NCBI GenBank assembly: GCA_024220505.1
Contig: JAKZZE010000013.1
Location: 186,001-250,000 of the forward strand
Source: Rhizopus arrhizus
Lineage: Eukaryota; Mucoromycota; Mucoromycetes; Mucorales; Rhizopodaceae
DNA: 64,000 nucleotides
Direction of reading: 5' to 3'
Position numbers and translations under genes: made by a program. Positions 1-14,745 of the stretch are shown here, piece by piece; the first letter of the stretch is position 1, and every line of letters begins with the position of its first letter. The notes under the pieces were generated by a model. It saw only the letters and a program-made list of their open reading frames with translations. It searched no databases and was not told where the DNA came from.

Positions 1-904
1 CCTTTTTTCTAATGTCATTTAGTTAAAAGTAGGCTTTGTACAACCGATCAAGGGTCCCATATATTTTAGATATTTACAGATGTACCCTAGCAAAATGTTT
101 TACATGGTCTGTTTCGCTTTTCATTTCTTGTGAATACAAGTTATATACTTGTAAGAATGCACATTTCATATTTCCATAGGTAACACACTTTCACTCAATA
201 TAAGCATACCTAAAACTACGCGACCAAAAGAGCACAACATTTTGAAAGTTTTTGTACATAATTGAAAATTTTTTTTCATTTTTTAATTGCCATTTTGGTG
301 TTAAGACATTTATTTTTATTAAATAAAGATCAATAAAAGAAAGAGAAAAATAGGGTAACTGTATTAGATCAAGACCTGTTTAATCTGTTTTTCCAATTGT
401 TTCCTTCGAGAAGTAAGCAAAGAGGTCGTGGATTCGGCAGTACTAGAAGGTATCCTTGTTTACTTTTGCAGAAAGACCATACAGCGCATGCAGATGCAGA
501 AAATGCCAGATTTAGGTTTATATATTAGGCCTATTGACTTGGCCAGTTCCCCGCCATGATGTTAAGCCAACACCGCAGAGAGAAGGCGAGGATAAGTGTA
601 GGTCGACAGGAATTCCCGCCACCTTTTGGATATGTCCCGTTCAACTTTTTCTTCACTTTAGAGTAAAGTGAAGTCCGATCATCACCTTTTTTTTAAAAAA
701 AAGTTAAGGGAGAAATGAAAGAAAAAGAAACTCTTTCAAGTATGCTCCTTTTGTACTTTTCCATTTTACTGAGATTTAAAAATGTTGTCGTTGATTTCGG
801 CTTTTAATTGAACTGAAAAAAAAAAATTCAAAGACGCACAGTATGTATAAATACACAATATTTTTATACAATTATATTACATTGACAAATTTAAGTGAGA
901 ATTT
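1..904. other. Intergenic, no gene recognised
   Basis: AT-rich sequence downstream of the RasGEF stop codon. I see no ORF with family features and no tRNA-like fold. A slightly GC-richer patch near 540-620 gives only very short frames on either strand. It may belong to a gene outside the window. Confidence 0.5.
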
Positions 905-3860
905 TCACGGTTCGATTTGATGACTTTGTTCTTGTATCTCATTTGTGTCAAGAGAAACAACATGTAAACAAGTAGAATACAGCACGTCATTTTCACTTCG
1001 AATAAATGGATATCTTTTAGCTAATCCTTGAAATATCAAAACTTTCTTGATGATACTTGCTGTAATCCTGTGCTTCCTAAAGTTGACAAGAGGTTGGCTT
1101 AACACTGTGGCCTCTATCTGATTATAATAGTTGTTAGATTTGTAGGACGGTGCCAAATAAGAAGGTAGCTCGCTGTTAAAGACAAGATCAGATAAATAAA
1201 TTCCCAAAAAAGGTATACAGCCACCAAAAGGTAATTTAATCGTCATTGTACTTTTTCCGAGCTTTTCTACTTGTATTTCAGTTGGTGATTCACCATGTTC
1301 TTCAGCTACCTGTGTCATACTATCACGAAGATGCTTCCAATTCTTTGTCGGTGAAGTAAATGTAGACAGTCTCCTTAGTGTTCTCATTTCTCGCTTGTTC
1401 ACCATAGACCAAGTCTTGGTGAGCCTTGAAACAGATGATGATTGTAAGCCAAGTAATATTTGAATCAATGTACTGAAATTACAGTACTTTTTACATTTCT
1501 AAAGAAAAACATACTGGTTTGTAAGTAAAATAGAGTATAAGCATGTATATATACCTTGGCCAAGCGAATGAATTTCTCTATAAGCTTTACTCTTGCTTCT
1601 ATTGGGTTTGTCTGTACAATTTCACTTGAAACCCATTGACAAACAGCATTGAATCGATGAATTGCTTTTTCAATGCCTCTTTCTGATCCATCTTGCTCTC
1701 GCTCTTGCTGTTGCTTCATCCTCTTTGTTCTTGAATAGATACCTGGTAGTGGTATACTGTGCTCAGTATTGTTACTATTTTCTTCAAGCCTGCTGTCTTT
1801 TGGGAACTCATATTGTATACATTGACTTGCAGGCATCTTTGTCCATCTAACATCAACCAATTCTTCCCAATTAATTTCAAGTAGAATGTTCTTTTCAATT
1901 AAGCAAAACTTTTCTGCAATGAATGAAGTGGGATAGTTTAATAAGATGGACTGATAAACTGGTTTTAAAGACGATGTAGGTACAGAAGTTATATGATTGA
2001 GAGGAATGTCGACTTCGACTATTCTTGATTTTAAAGACTAGCAAAAAAGAAGAATCAATACGAAACTTTTTTTTTTTTCATTTTGTAATTTACTTTGTCA
2101 GAATGCCTATTTTTAACAGACATTTTCCACTGCTCAGAAGATGAAGGATAGTTAAAACTAGAGTCTGACTGGATGGATGGTTCAGGACTTGAGTCCACTA
2201 TCAATGCAGGTAATGGCTTATTCATTCTATCGATATACATCAACCCCTTTTTGTTCTCTTCTTGCCTCTTTAACATATCTATTCTTGGTTGAAAGCAATC
2301 ATTAGTAGGATATTCCAACAAAGAACTCATGCTTTCGCTGGAGGGAGTGGTTACAATTTGTATAGCCAATTGTGCATTATAAAATGAGTGTGTTTTCCTA
2401 GCATCTTCAAACTTCCTCTGTTGTTGTAATGGTAAACTAGTAGCCGAAGGAGGCCTATCATGGCTTATATCAATTTCATTTAATTCTTGATTTGATTCTT
2501 CCTCAATTGATTCTTTTTCATCTTGTTCCACATCAGAATTGCCTGGGGTCAGATAACTTTCGAAGGAGGTACAAGACGTGTTATCGCCATCATCTTCTTC
2601 CTCGTTGTGGTTGGGCATATGTGTAGGTAAAGAGGATATACTTCTGTTCTGCAAGTATTTTTGATAGTTTGGCGTCGACGAGTGAAAAGATAAATTATAT
2701 CGCGGGCTTCCAATCACAAGTACAGGAGCTGTCCGTTGGTCTCTAATGGCTGTATTGGCTCCGTGACGGGCATCGACATGGATACCGTGAAATCTTTGTC
2801 GAAGTGTACTTTTCGATAACGAATCTTTAATCTTTGCTTTTACACGCTCTTGTTCAAATGTGGGTGGAGGTGGTTCAATCACTTGGACTTGAGAAGAAGA
2901 TGTATAATATATCTTTTTAAGGCGTTGAACAACCCGTTTAAGAGTCTGTATGATACGTTGATCTCTTTGTGATTGTCTGACGATTGGATTGAGTGACATT
3001 TCATTCAAAAATTTAGTAAGAATGACACGAAGTTCTTTATCTGGTACAAAATCATGTAAAAAATAATTAAGTAGCCAGTGTCTAATAACTACAAAAGTTC
3101 TACTTGGATGTGAGTACTTTATTCCCTCAAAAAAAATTTTTTTTACAAGATACCTTATTCGTGCTATGTATCTTTCTTCCTCTTCTTTCTCCAAACTCCA
3201 TTTGTATCGTAAAATCAAATACTTTATAAGTTGTATTGGTGTCAAGAATATGCGATAAATGAGAAAAAAATCAGTCATGAATGCATAATCTACATAGAAT
3301 ATTTTATCACAACTCTATTTTATCATGAATATAAAAGACAAATTACCAAGGGAACTTGTTAGTTTTTCTACTAGTTTCTCAATAGTAGCTGCTTCAATCT
3401 CCTTTTGAGGTTCCTCTTTTAAAACCTGTTCCTGTCTTTTTAAAAATAACTCCGTTGACCAGCGGGATCTTTTTTTAGTTTCATGCTGTTGGTTTTTTAA
3501 AACTTTCTGCCAAGAGATAAATGGGGCATCGTCTGATTTAATTATATCAAATATAATAGTGGGGTAACTAGAAAGATCTGAAGGCATTTTATCTTGTTTC
3601 TCTAAAGCATTTGTATTTGTTTCTTGCCATATGTCACCAAATTCACTCACTTTGGGTATAGAAGGTAAACTACAAAGTGTTTCTGTAGGTTTAGTGGATT
3701 CAATTGTTGACGTGGTATCATGGTTCCAGAAAATTTTTGATTCTGTATATTCTCTTACACCAAATACTGTAGCTAATGCTGCCCTTTCCATTCCACCGTC
3801 TGTTTCGTCTTTCATGAACTCAATTGGAATTATAGAATTACTTCTTTTCCTTGACGACAT
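905..3860 (-). CDS. Ras guanine-nucleotide exchange factor (CDC25-type RasGEF)
   Basis: Predicted to activate a Ras-family GTPase by GDP/GTP exchange at a membrane. Exons read 3860-3347, 3289-2094, 2037-1555 and 1486-905, with introns of 57, 56 and 68 bp. The joined frame is exact and gives 924 aa. Residues about 172-290 are a RasGEF_N domain, beginning DYAFMTDFFLIYR across the first splice. Residues about 590-830 are the CDC25 catalytic domain, including RLAKYCNFSTLIQILLGLQ, then VSRLTKTW and the IPFLGIYLSDLVF helical-hairpin region. The intron 3 acceptor was placed at 1487/1488 because it alone restores the conserved YCNF-STLIQ segment. The linker (about 300-570) is acidic, Ser-rich and low-complexity. 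I see no SH3 or other N-terminal domain. Which Ras it acts on cannot be told. Family assignment is firm. Confidence 0.9.
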
Positions 3861-5455
3861 TGTGGGATAAGCAAAAGAAAAGAAAAATAAAAATAAAAAA
3901 GGGGAAAAAGAAAAAAAATGAAAAAAAAAATACTTTTTTTTTCTTCTTTCCGTTGATACAATTATTTATAGTATATACACACACAAGTGTGCACATAAAA
4001 AAAAAATGACATTGATAAACTGTGGATATAAACAATATTTATTTTACAAGACAAGCTGAGTTACATATAAACAATAACAATTTGGCTTATCGTTTATCAA
4101 TACTTCTTCTCCTTGATCCATTTCTTGTTTTTTATGATTAGGTTCACTTGCATTTATTATTTCCATATTTTTATTTATTTATTGTTATCCAATCATTTAA
4201 AAGACGACTTTATCAATATATGACTAAGATAGAAGATATGTTACTATAAATATATTTTAATCATCTTTGACATACAAAGGAAAGATCTAAATCATAGATC
4301 TCTTTAATAGTAGTTATATTCTATAAGCAATTAAAGTATGTTTATAGAAATATGGCGCTGTGGCAGTATTATTTTACAAAGTAGCTTAGTTAGAAATTGA
4401 ACTGGCTTTTTAATGAACTCTTCCACTCTCAAAGATATCAAATGGATACGATTCTTGAAAAAGAAATCAAGAAAAATCAAAAAGGAAAACTTTCAAAGGG
4501 AAAATGAAAAGAATGAAAGCAAGGTAAAGTGATTGCCCATGTCTTGTTAGCCTATAGCTTAAAGATTAATAAATTTATTGTGAAATGCTTTATCAAGAAA
4601 TCACTGTCAATTTGAACTCGAAATCCATGTTCCTATTGTTTAGCCACTGGTAGGTAAATTCAAACTTACCTACTTTAATTTAATCTCAGAAAAAAAATTA
4701 TGCCAAGTTCATCCGTGAACCTTAACCTTGTCAACATGTACTCGCATACTTTTCTAGAGAAAGATTTATGTGATGTAGCAAATCACCTTCTTTTTGATTA
4801 AATATGTATGAGCTGATACGCGATCAGTATGAAAACCTTGACAACGTTAGACCAATAAGAACTAAAGCAAACACATTATACGACTATCAAAAGTCAGTGG
4901 GAAAAAACAGTAAAAAAGTAAGGAGTTGTGTATTTCTCGCGTATATAAATTAAAAGATGTTGGGTAAAGTATCATGATGAGTATTTCCTAACCTATATTA
5001 AATAATTTGAAGGTGGTTTGATAACAAGAACATAGAAGCACATTTACTCCCTTGAGAAAAGAAAAGAATGACCTTTTTAAGTAAAAGCTTCGTTGTTAAT
5101 CTTAAAGCTTATACATCATGTTTTCTTTATAAAGGGCACATATTGTCTTTTCATGTTAAAATGCTACTAAATTCCAAAAAGATCAATTTTCCTACTTGGT
5201 CCTGTGCTACTAAACCATGATTTTTGATTGGCTATAGTATTGCTTCAAAAGAAAGTAAAGACCTTTGAACGTGTAGGTCCATCTTTTCAAAGTTAATAAA
5301 AAAATAGTTTGCAGGGCATTTTTTTTTATTAAAAAGATAGTCTTTGTATTTAATCTCTCATAATAACTACGTTATTAATTTCTCATCTTAAAAAGATCCT
5401 GTTCTTTATTTTTCCAATTTTACTTGACCTTTGTTTCATCTGGCTCTTTGATCTA
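3861..5455. other. Divergent intergenic region between RasGEF and NST1
   Basis: 1.6 kb AT-rich region holding the promoters of two divergent genes. There are poly-A/T runs near the RasGEF start (about 3895-3950) and scattered pyrimidine tracts before NST1. No ORF with coding features was found. Confidence 0.5.
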
Positions 5456-8400
5456 ATGACAAAGTCCAAAAAGCCATCCAACAAAACAGTTCAAATTATG
5501 AATAATAGTGACTGTATTGCCGCGTCAAGTTTGAAAAAGAAGAAAAAGAACAAAAAAGATCGAAATCAAGTAATAATCACACTAAGACACAAGTCAATAT
5601 TATCGACACCTTCATGAACCATCACGTTATTCGACATGGAGGAAATCATGCAAACAATAATATCAAAGAAAAAAAAAAGAAAATGATAACTTTTGGTCAA
5701 GTCCAAATAATATAGAAGAACGACAAAAAATTCGAGAGTTTTGGCTTCAATTGGGAGAAGAGGAAAGAAGGTCACTTGTGAAGATGGAAAGAGAAGCAGT
5801 ATTACGGAAAATGAAAGAACAACAGAAGCATATCTGTAATTGCTCAGTGTGTGGCAAAAAGAGGTACCGCGTTTTGTTGTCCATAACAAGAAAGAGAGCT
5901 CATACAAAGAATAGAAATGCCATTGAAGACGAATTAGAAGTTTTGTATGATGCGTATTATGAAGAATTGGAACAATATGCTAATCATCAACAGCAAACTC
6001 GAAGCACATCTTCCTCAGCAGCAGCATTCTCTTTACTTCACTCTATTAATTATATTCGTGGAGATAATATATACCAAGATGCATTCAATAATACCTTAGA
6101 CGAAGATGAGGATGAAGATGCTGAGGACAATGAAGAAGAAGAGGACGAGAAAGATACCGATATATCAAATGATGAAGAAGAAGGAGAAGAGGACGATGAG
6201 GAAGAGAACAATGGAGGCTTTGACGATGAAAATAGTCTAACCATTCGTTCATCGATGTCTGCATACCCTAAAAAAAAACAATTTGAAGAATTGACACATA
6301 TTGAGCATATCCCATCAAGATTATCTAGCAACAGCGACCATTTTAATCTTGAAAGTAATTTGACAGCCAAAGGTTAGTTATTCAATTAAAGAGGATGGCA
6401 AGCGAATTAAAGACTGACGACTGTTTACAAGGTGGCATTTTAACTATGGCAGATGATTTACTAAAAAGTAACGGTAAAAACTTTTTAGATATGATGGAAC
6501 GTCTTGCTGAACGTAGAATTCAAAGAGAAGATATTCTTTTAAATCAAAGTAGCAATTACGTTCAAGAAGAGGAAGATGCTTATGAAGAAGATGAGAAAGA
6601 GGCAATCGTAAAAATGTTCTTTGTTTTTCAAATTTATTAAAGATTTGGCTTATAGGACACTCGTACAGAAGAACAGCGCATGGAGGAAGGGCGCCGCATG
6701 TTTCAAATCTTTGCTGCTCGTATGTTTGAGCAAAGGGTGCTTGTTGCATATAGAGAGAAAGTGGCTCGAGAGCGCCAACAAAGGCTTTTAGAAGAACTTG
6801 AAGAGGAAGACCGACTTCGTGAAGAAAAAGAAGCTAAAAAACAATCGGAGAGGGAAAGAAAAAAGGACAGGAAAAGGTAAAAAGAATAGAAATATAAGTA
6901 AAAGCATTGCTAAAACATCTTTTTAAGGCAATTGAAAAAGCAAAAAGAAGAACAAAGGCTTGCTCTGGAAGTAAAGAAAAAAGCAGAAAAAGAGGTAATT
7001 TGCAAACAAAAAGAAAGGAAACTTGAAGAAGAACGACAAAAGCGAGAAAAAGAACGTCTAAAGAAGGAAGAAGAACGCCACAGAAAGGAAGAGGAGCGAA
7101 AACGTAAAGTAAAAGAAGAAAGAGAGCGCGAGAGAAAACGCAAAGAAAAGGAAGGAAAGGAGTGTAAAGAAAGAGAGGATCAAGAACGTAAAGATAGAGA
7201 AGAACGAGAGCGAAAAGCCAAAGAACAAAAAGAGAAAAAGGAAAGACTTGAAGAGAAAGAGAGTCTGAAAAGTGTAGAGACAATAATATCGGTAGCTAAA
7301 GAAGCACCAAAAGTAAATACGAAAAATGAAGTATCAGCGCCTGTGAGTAATAGTACTTCAGCCGATTTTGAAAGTAGGCAACAGACGCTAATTGAGGCAC
7401 TAGTTGGCTCATCCTCTAGACCGTCTAGTTTCGTTGAACCAGCTAGTAATCAGCCTTTTCTTGCCCAATTACCACATTTAAAGTCACAGCAACCATTCAT
7501 GCCAATACCACATCATTTAGAAGGGACATTTACTTCATTCTTTTCAACTTTGGTTGATCATCCTTCGCCTTTATCTGATTCTAATCCTTCTGTTCTGGGG
7601 CTGTTAAATAGCCGCTCTACTTCACCGAGCGCACTATTCTTGTCAGAATCTCCTTCTACTCGACGACCTATTACACCTATTGCTCCCATTGGACAACCTG
7701 TCCACAGTGGACACCAGACCTCTTCTATAAAGACTTCTAGGACGATTGGTTCACTTCCAGATGACAGTGTTTTAGGTAGCAAGCAAGTGGAACCTGAGCG
7801 AGATCCTACTGGATCTTTTTTTTCTAACTTTCTGTTTGGGGAACCAACAAGATGTAAGTCTTCCTCTCCCCCCCCCTTTTTTTTTTGAAGTGTTCATGAA
7901 ATATAAAAGCATCTTACAAGTTATATCTTTTACTATTTGCGTTATTAGATCAAAATAACACATCAATGATGTCTAATGAATACTATGCGAGATTAATGCA
8001 AGACCGTAGAAGACCTTCAAGTGATGGACAAGGAACTGATTGGAAAAATGGTAAATGACCAAGTGAAACATACAAGAGAAAGCCAAACTTATAAATGGGA
8101 ATTTCATGTAACTAGGATGGACAACATCATCGTTGTCATATACTAATGTATATGGTAAATTATTTGGTGATGCTTTAGTAAGTACTCCTCTTTCTCTTTG
8201 CACCTATTCATATTTTACATATTCTTTATATAGTCTGATCGTACAGCAATGACATTAGAACGGGCTAAAGTAGCATATCAAAAACTAAATGAAATTACTC
8301 AAGTAAAGATGTCTACAGAATACCATACTCTTGTTCAATTGCACTGCATGATGAATGATCTCTATTTGGACTCTCCTATTGATCTACACGAATTATATAA

Positions 8401-8557
8401 AACACTCTGCTCATCTTTTAGTGAATTTCAATGCTTTAATCACTGCCAACATGGTATCGTGGTTTTGTTTGATCCCAATAAGCTAGCTGCTACGTCTTCT
8501 TCACCGTCGCATTCCTCATTTTTATTATGTAATGAATTTGTAAACATTGACATATGA
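5456..8557 (+). CDS. NST1: NST1 family stress-response / salt-tolerance regulator
   Basis: NST1 proteins are fungal coiled-coil regulators of salt tolerance that bind mRNA-processing factors. Downstream exons are clear: up to 5863, then 5915-6372, 6432-6607, 6656-6876, 6928-7853, 7949-8050, 8116-8177 and 8234-8557, all GT-AG and in phase. Visible in order are [19 protein letters not shown], a [10 protein letters not shown] cysteine motif, [19 protein letters not shown], a long acidic run, [13 protein letters not shown], then about 200 residues of Lys/Glu/Arg coiled coil, a Ser/Pro-rich part and a conserved C-terminal domain ending at the TGA at 8557. The 5' end is unsettled. ATG 5456 opens a Lys-rich frame, but no canonical intron joins it to the frame read from about 5660, which has a TAA at 5658 and no in-frame ATG. 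ATG 5614 leads to the same block if the 10-A run at 5669-5678 has a length error or real frameshift. Confidence 0.85.
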
Positions 8558-8826
8558 TCAAGAAATGCATAGTAACTTTTAGACTTAGAAATTATAAACA
8601 ATTTTATATAAAAATATCCCACATGTAAACCAACATATAAAATGCATTCCTTTATCCAATAAACAAAATCTTATCTTTTTTCTTTTTTCTTTGAAATAAT
8701 TCTTTTTCTATTTTATTTCTTTACAGTCTATCTTTTTTTTTTTTCACCTATTCCTTTTCACGCAAAAAACATAAAAATAATAATAAATTTTTTTTACAAA
8801 CTTTTTTTTATTCACCAAACCGTTTA

Positions 8827-11522
8827 TTATTGATTCCAATATTGTTGTTGATGACGATTGGTAGCTGCAGCTTGAGCTTGCTGGTGAGGATGACCTTGAG
8901 TCATTTGTTGTTGATATTGGGGATATTGTTGATACGAAAACATCTGTGGTTGGCCAAAAAAGTTATTTGCACCAGCATAAGGATGCTGTTGCTGATGTAA
9001 TGCTTGATGAGGTGCTTGTTGCTGCTGCTGTTGCTGCTGCTGCTGTGATTGCTGTTGAGCAGGTTGTTGTTGAGCTGAAGGTTGCTGCTGTTGAGAGACA
9101 GCAGCATTTGTGGCGCCGCGTGCGGTAGCAGTTGTAGTGATATCTGTTTTGACTGCAGATGGCTGTGCGGATTGCACTTGAGCACCGGCTTGTTGTTGAC
9201 CGTTCAATTGGCCCAAGAACCCTTGTAACTGAGGTTGCTGACCATACATGCTCTTTTGGTAATCACTTAAGCCGAGATCATCGTAACCGCTCATGGATTG
9301 AGTATACAACTGAGACTGCTGACCATAAGGACTGTTATAAGGGGATTGGACAGCCGCAGCCGCAGCCGCAGCAGTGGGCTTACCGGCTGTGGTAGAGTGT
9401 TGATACATGTTGGGATACATACTCTTGTTCATAAAGGGTTGACCATAAGCAGATTGTTGATAGGCGTTGTATTGACTAGGCATGTAATAGTATTGGTAGT
9501 AAGGGAGATTAGTAGGATACATCTGTTGAGGTAAGTTTTGGCTTTGAGCAGTTGTTTGATTTGATTCTTGGTTATACTTATCGCGTGTTTGATAAGGGCT
9601 TGCAGAAGTTACTGAAGGAGAGTGGTTGAATGCAGTGGGATCATAATAACCCTGACAACGTATTCATTAGCTATCCAATCCTTCCTTTTCTTTCTCGAAT
9701 ACATATGAAACTTACCATAGCGGCAACTCTTTGAGCTTCAGTGCTGTAAATACCATAATCAGGTAAACTACCCATGGGATTCATACCAAAACCAGATACA
9801 CCTGTAGGGGGTTGACTGGGCAAGTAAGAGCTGTAAGCTGATGTCAAATGATCCATACCAAAAGGCTGCTGCTGTTGAGGAAGCTGTTGAGGAAGCTGTT
9901 GAGGAATTTGTTGTTGCTGTTGCTGTTGCTGTTGTTGATAAACAGTAGTAGGAGCGGCAGCAGTAGGAGCGGTGGTAGTGTTTGAAACAGCTGTATTGAT
10001 TTCTTGTTGCTTAAGATAAGAAGATTGTACAAAGTTAGAGTCGCTGGTAGTAGCTGTGCTTACGGGAGCAGCAGTGGAAGCATTAGCAACGTTTGAGATA
10101 ACATTAGTGACTGAAGGAGCAGGAGTTGGTTCCTCGACGGGCTCAATATCGGTTGTATCGTTTGTGGCAATATTAGATTCCTTTCTACTAATACATAAAC
10201 CAAATTGTTTAACACACTATTTCCTTTCTTTTGAATGAACTTACAGAGGTTCGACAGGCTCCTCTTCAACATTTAATGAGCCGAATTTGACGTCCAATGT
10301 AGCAATATCGGATGATTTTGGTAAAACAACGGGTTCTTCTTGATGATGAAGACGATTGAAAGATTTTTCTTCTTCCTTGCTTAACTCTTCGTGACTTGAT
10401 TCTTTTTCATTAGAAGCATTCGCAATTGAGTTATTATTTACATCAGCAGGGGTAGACCATTCATCAATAGGTTTTTCGGCTGTAGTATTCCAATCATCAT
10501 TTACACTAGTACCGTTCCAACTATCGTTTACAGCAGCAGTAGTAGTAGTGGTATTAGTATTATTAGTAGTATTAGTAGAGCTTGGTGCTTTCCAGCTATC
10601 GTCATTAGCAGTATCTGTGGTATTCCAGCCATCGGTTGTCGCTTGTGTTACGGAAGCATCATTTTCAATTACATCTGTAAGGGCAGTTTCTGCTTCTGGT
10701 TTAGGCTTTGACCTAACGTATATAAAAAAAAGTAAATTCCCCTTCTCTAAAATCCCTTTTTTCATAAACCTTACTTTAAGAGACTTGCCCAAGTCTTTGG
10801 TTGATCATCATTTGAAAGATCATTTTCGTCATTAACATTATCATTTACAGGAGTTGAAGTAGGTGTCCAATTATCACTTGTATTCCATGATTCATCATTT
10901 GTTTCATTTTGTTGTTTTGAAGATGCAATAGATGCCCATGAACCCCCAGGAATAGAGCTAGTAGTGTGGGATTCTTGCTTTTCCCATGAAGAATTTGTCT
11001 TTCGTGTACGGTTAGAAGGTACTGGTGCTGTTTTAAAAAAATGAGCTTCACGCGTGAAAATAATAATAATAATAAAAACCTTTTCGACTGCCTCGGTCGT
11101 TATATGTTCTTGATGGTGTAGTGGATTTGGGTGAGTATGTGGTTATGGTTGACGATATTTGATGTGGAGAAATAGTAGTAGTGGCAGCCTTTGCTTTCTG
11201 CGCTTCTTTCTTTGATTTTTTCGTCTTTACTTCACCCCATTGATTAGCATGTCCTAATGGGACGTTTAGGAGAACAAGTTTTGATATAAAAAGGGGATTC
11301 TTTATTATTACCTTCACTAATTCTATCTATAGCCAAGTCCAAATCACCATTCGCTTCTTCCAGTACAAACAAGAGGTCATCGTCTGACCATTCAGAAAAT
11401 AAGACTTTAAGTGTAGGTAGTTTTGCGGAATGTTTAGACTTGAGTTTCTTGAGATCATTCTGTTCAGAAGATGAACTTTTATTCCTTGTATTTTGTGTTG
11501 AGCGTGTTTCGAGTGAAGTCAT
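8827..11522 (-). CDS. DEF1: DEF1-like RNA polymerase II degradation factor (CUE domain, poly-Gln)
   Basis: DEF1 promotes ubiquitination and removal of stalled RNA polymerase II. Exons are 11522-11312, 11253-11080, 11027-10775, 10712-10245, about 10187-9716 and 9651-8827; the sum is 2403 nt, giving 800 aa. The N-terminus holds a CUE domain (about residues 30-70: LPTLKVLFSEWSDDDLLFVL...), followed by the GHANQWGEVKTKKSKKEAQ segment typical of DEF1 orthologues. Then comes a long Asn/Thr/Trp-rich disordered part with repeated SWN/DNW motifs, and Gln-rich stretches near 9060-8990 and 9935-9860. The C-terminus is a Tyr/Gln/Pro low-complexity tail. The exon 5 acceptor can be either of two AGs three bases apart (10188 or 10185), adding or removing one residue. 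Poly-Gln length is likely to vary among strains. Confidence 0.85.
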
Positions 11523-12615
11523 GATGTGAATTTAACTGACAGAAGAATCGATACAGAAATGAGAAAAAAAAGCAAAATAGAAAAACTTTGATGATATTTT
11601 TACCCAAAAAAATAATATTTTCCTCTTCTTACAAGTAAAGTTTTGTTTTTTTGTCGAGAAAAAAAGAAAGAAAAAGAAGAATAAAAATTAATTCCACCGT
11701 GGTTAAAAGAAAAGATGACAATTCAAAAAAACTGAATTGTCTGAGTTTAAAATTCAAAATATACAAAAAGTATTATAAAATGAAACTATGAAAGAGAAAG
11801 CCTCTGTTCAATTGTGTATGTTTGTGATTACTATTGCGTTTTCTTTTGTTTTTTTTATAAAGCGTATGTATGTATGTTACATGCTAGTATCAGAAAATGT
11901 TTATTTATTTGTTATAGTTTATTGGGAGAAAACATTTTATTTTTTATTTCTGTTCTACCTTTTTAAAGGAAAGAAAACTTTTGTAATTTAATTGGTTAAC
12001 GTAGGCCTAATCCGTCTTAGACTTTTAAAAAACATTTGATTGTAAATCAGATGAATCAACCATAAATATTCATTGAACGATTCAAAGTGACGATAGCACA
12101 AAAAATAGATGCATTCATGCAATTGTAATTAAAAGACCTACAAATCAACGAGGCACGAATAGAACCCAATCATATTTTCAAAACCCCCCCCCACTTCTCT
12201 TTTGATAAAATACAAACTAATTAGACACGTTAAATCGAATCTTTCTTGAAACAAATCCTGTTTTTTTTTTTTTTTTTTTTTCTAAGGGGAATAGTTTCTC
12301 TCTTTGTCTCAATACAAGGGCGTGTAGTTCACTTGTATGACTGTGGCGTTTAAATAGCCCAAAATTTAAGAAAGGAGGCAAGATAACAAAAAGGAGAAAG
12401 AGGAGGATAATTATTGACGTAGTGCAACTGAGTTTAGAGAAAAAAAGAGCGGTGAGATACTGATTACATTTACTAAAACAAGAAAGCGCGTTTTTTTAAA
12501 ATACATTTCAGCTTGTAAGAGTTTCAAATATAAGAGGATGTTACATATTTTCGAAATAATAAACAATTTTAAAGCTTTTCATTGATCAATCATAAAAAGG
12601 GGGTGTTTATTATTT
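11523..12615. other. Intergenic, low-complexity runs
   Basis: About 1.1 kb between the DEF1 start and the end of the kinase gene. It holds a poly-C tract near 12184 and a poly-T tract near 12261-12281. An open frame at 11788-11991 on the plus strand is rich in Phe/Val/Tyr, has no homology I recognise, and looks fortuitous. Confidence 0.5.
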
Positions 12616-13944
<1,329 letters not shown>

Positions 13945-14745
13945 TTTTTAGTAAAAAGAAAAAAAAAGGAAAAAAAAAAAAAAAAAAGCTTTTTTTCTTT
14001 TTTAAGAGAATTAAGTAAATCCAATCAAATTGCATTTCTTATCGTTTAAAGTCACATGCAAATAAAACTATAAACTGTTTTATAGTTTAAAAACTATACG
14101 CTTCTCTATTGTTGGGATTATTTCAAAACAAAGTCCCCTGTTCTTTATATCCTTTTCCTTTTTGTAGAAGTGCAAGTAAATAACATGAATACTATTTTAT
14201 TTGAAGGGTAAATCTGAGTTGCAAAAAAAAGGAACAGGCTTTTTTTATATACTGAATGAAAGAGTAGATCTGATATCATAGGTGATAATACCCGCAGGTG
14301 TAAGAGATAGAATGAGATAAACAAGTTTATGATTATCAGTCAACATATCTGATACAATCATTGCATTGGAGTTTTCTGTAAATTTATCAAGGGTGACATT
14401 GTTCTTTTGATTCTTGTTTAGGAACTATACAAAAAAAAAGAAAAAAAAAAAAAAAAAACAAGTTTATTATAATGTCGGAGATCATTTTTATAAAGTTCTG
14501 CCTTGTTGCTTTTAGAGTAAATAGGCAGCGCATCTATTTTACTGCTGATCGAGAAACTAATGAATAAATAGCCCATTTTTTTACTTTTTTTGATTCGCCT
14601 GTGGGGGGATATTGTAGATGTGTAATAGTCAGCTTGAGTGATCTCATTCATCCAAGTTATTTATTTGACCAAGCATTATGCATAAACATGAAAAGGTAAC
14701 TAAGCAACAAGACATCTTTTTTATGTTGTGATACAACCATTATTT
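13945..14745. other. Intergenic between kinase and GPC1
   Basis: 0.8 kb with poly-A/T runs (13964-13987, 14431-14458). It holds the kinase promoter and the GPC1 3' end. No supported gene is present. Confidence 0.5.

Noticed and set aside
6910..7283. Long minus-strand frames rich in Phe/Leu/Ser opposite NST1
   Set aside because: They are antisense to the Lys/Glu coiled coil; the composition follows from the complementary strand and no splice or start signals support them.
8901..9534. Open frames overlapping the Gln-rich part of DEF1 on both strands
   Set aside because: CAG/CAA repeats leave all frames open; only the DEF1 frame continues across spliced exons with conserved segments.
11788..11991. 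67-codon plus-strand frame
   Set aside because: Hydrophobic low-complexity composition, no homology, no splice or promoter context.
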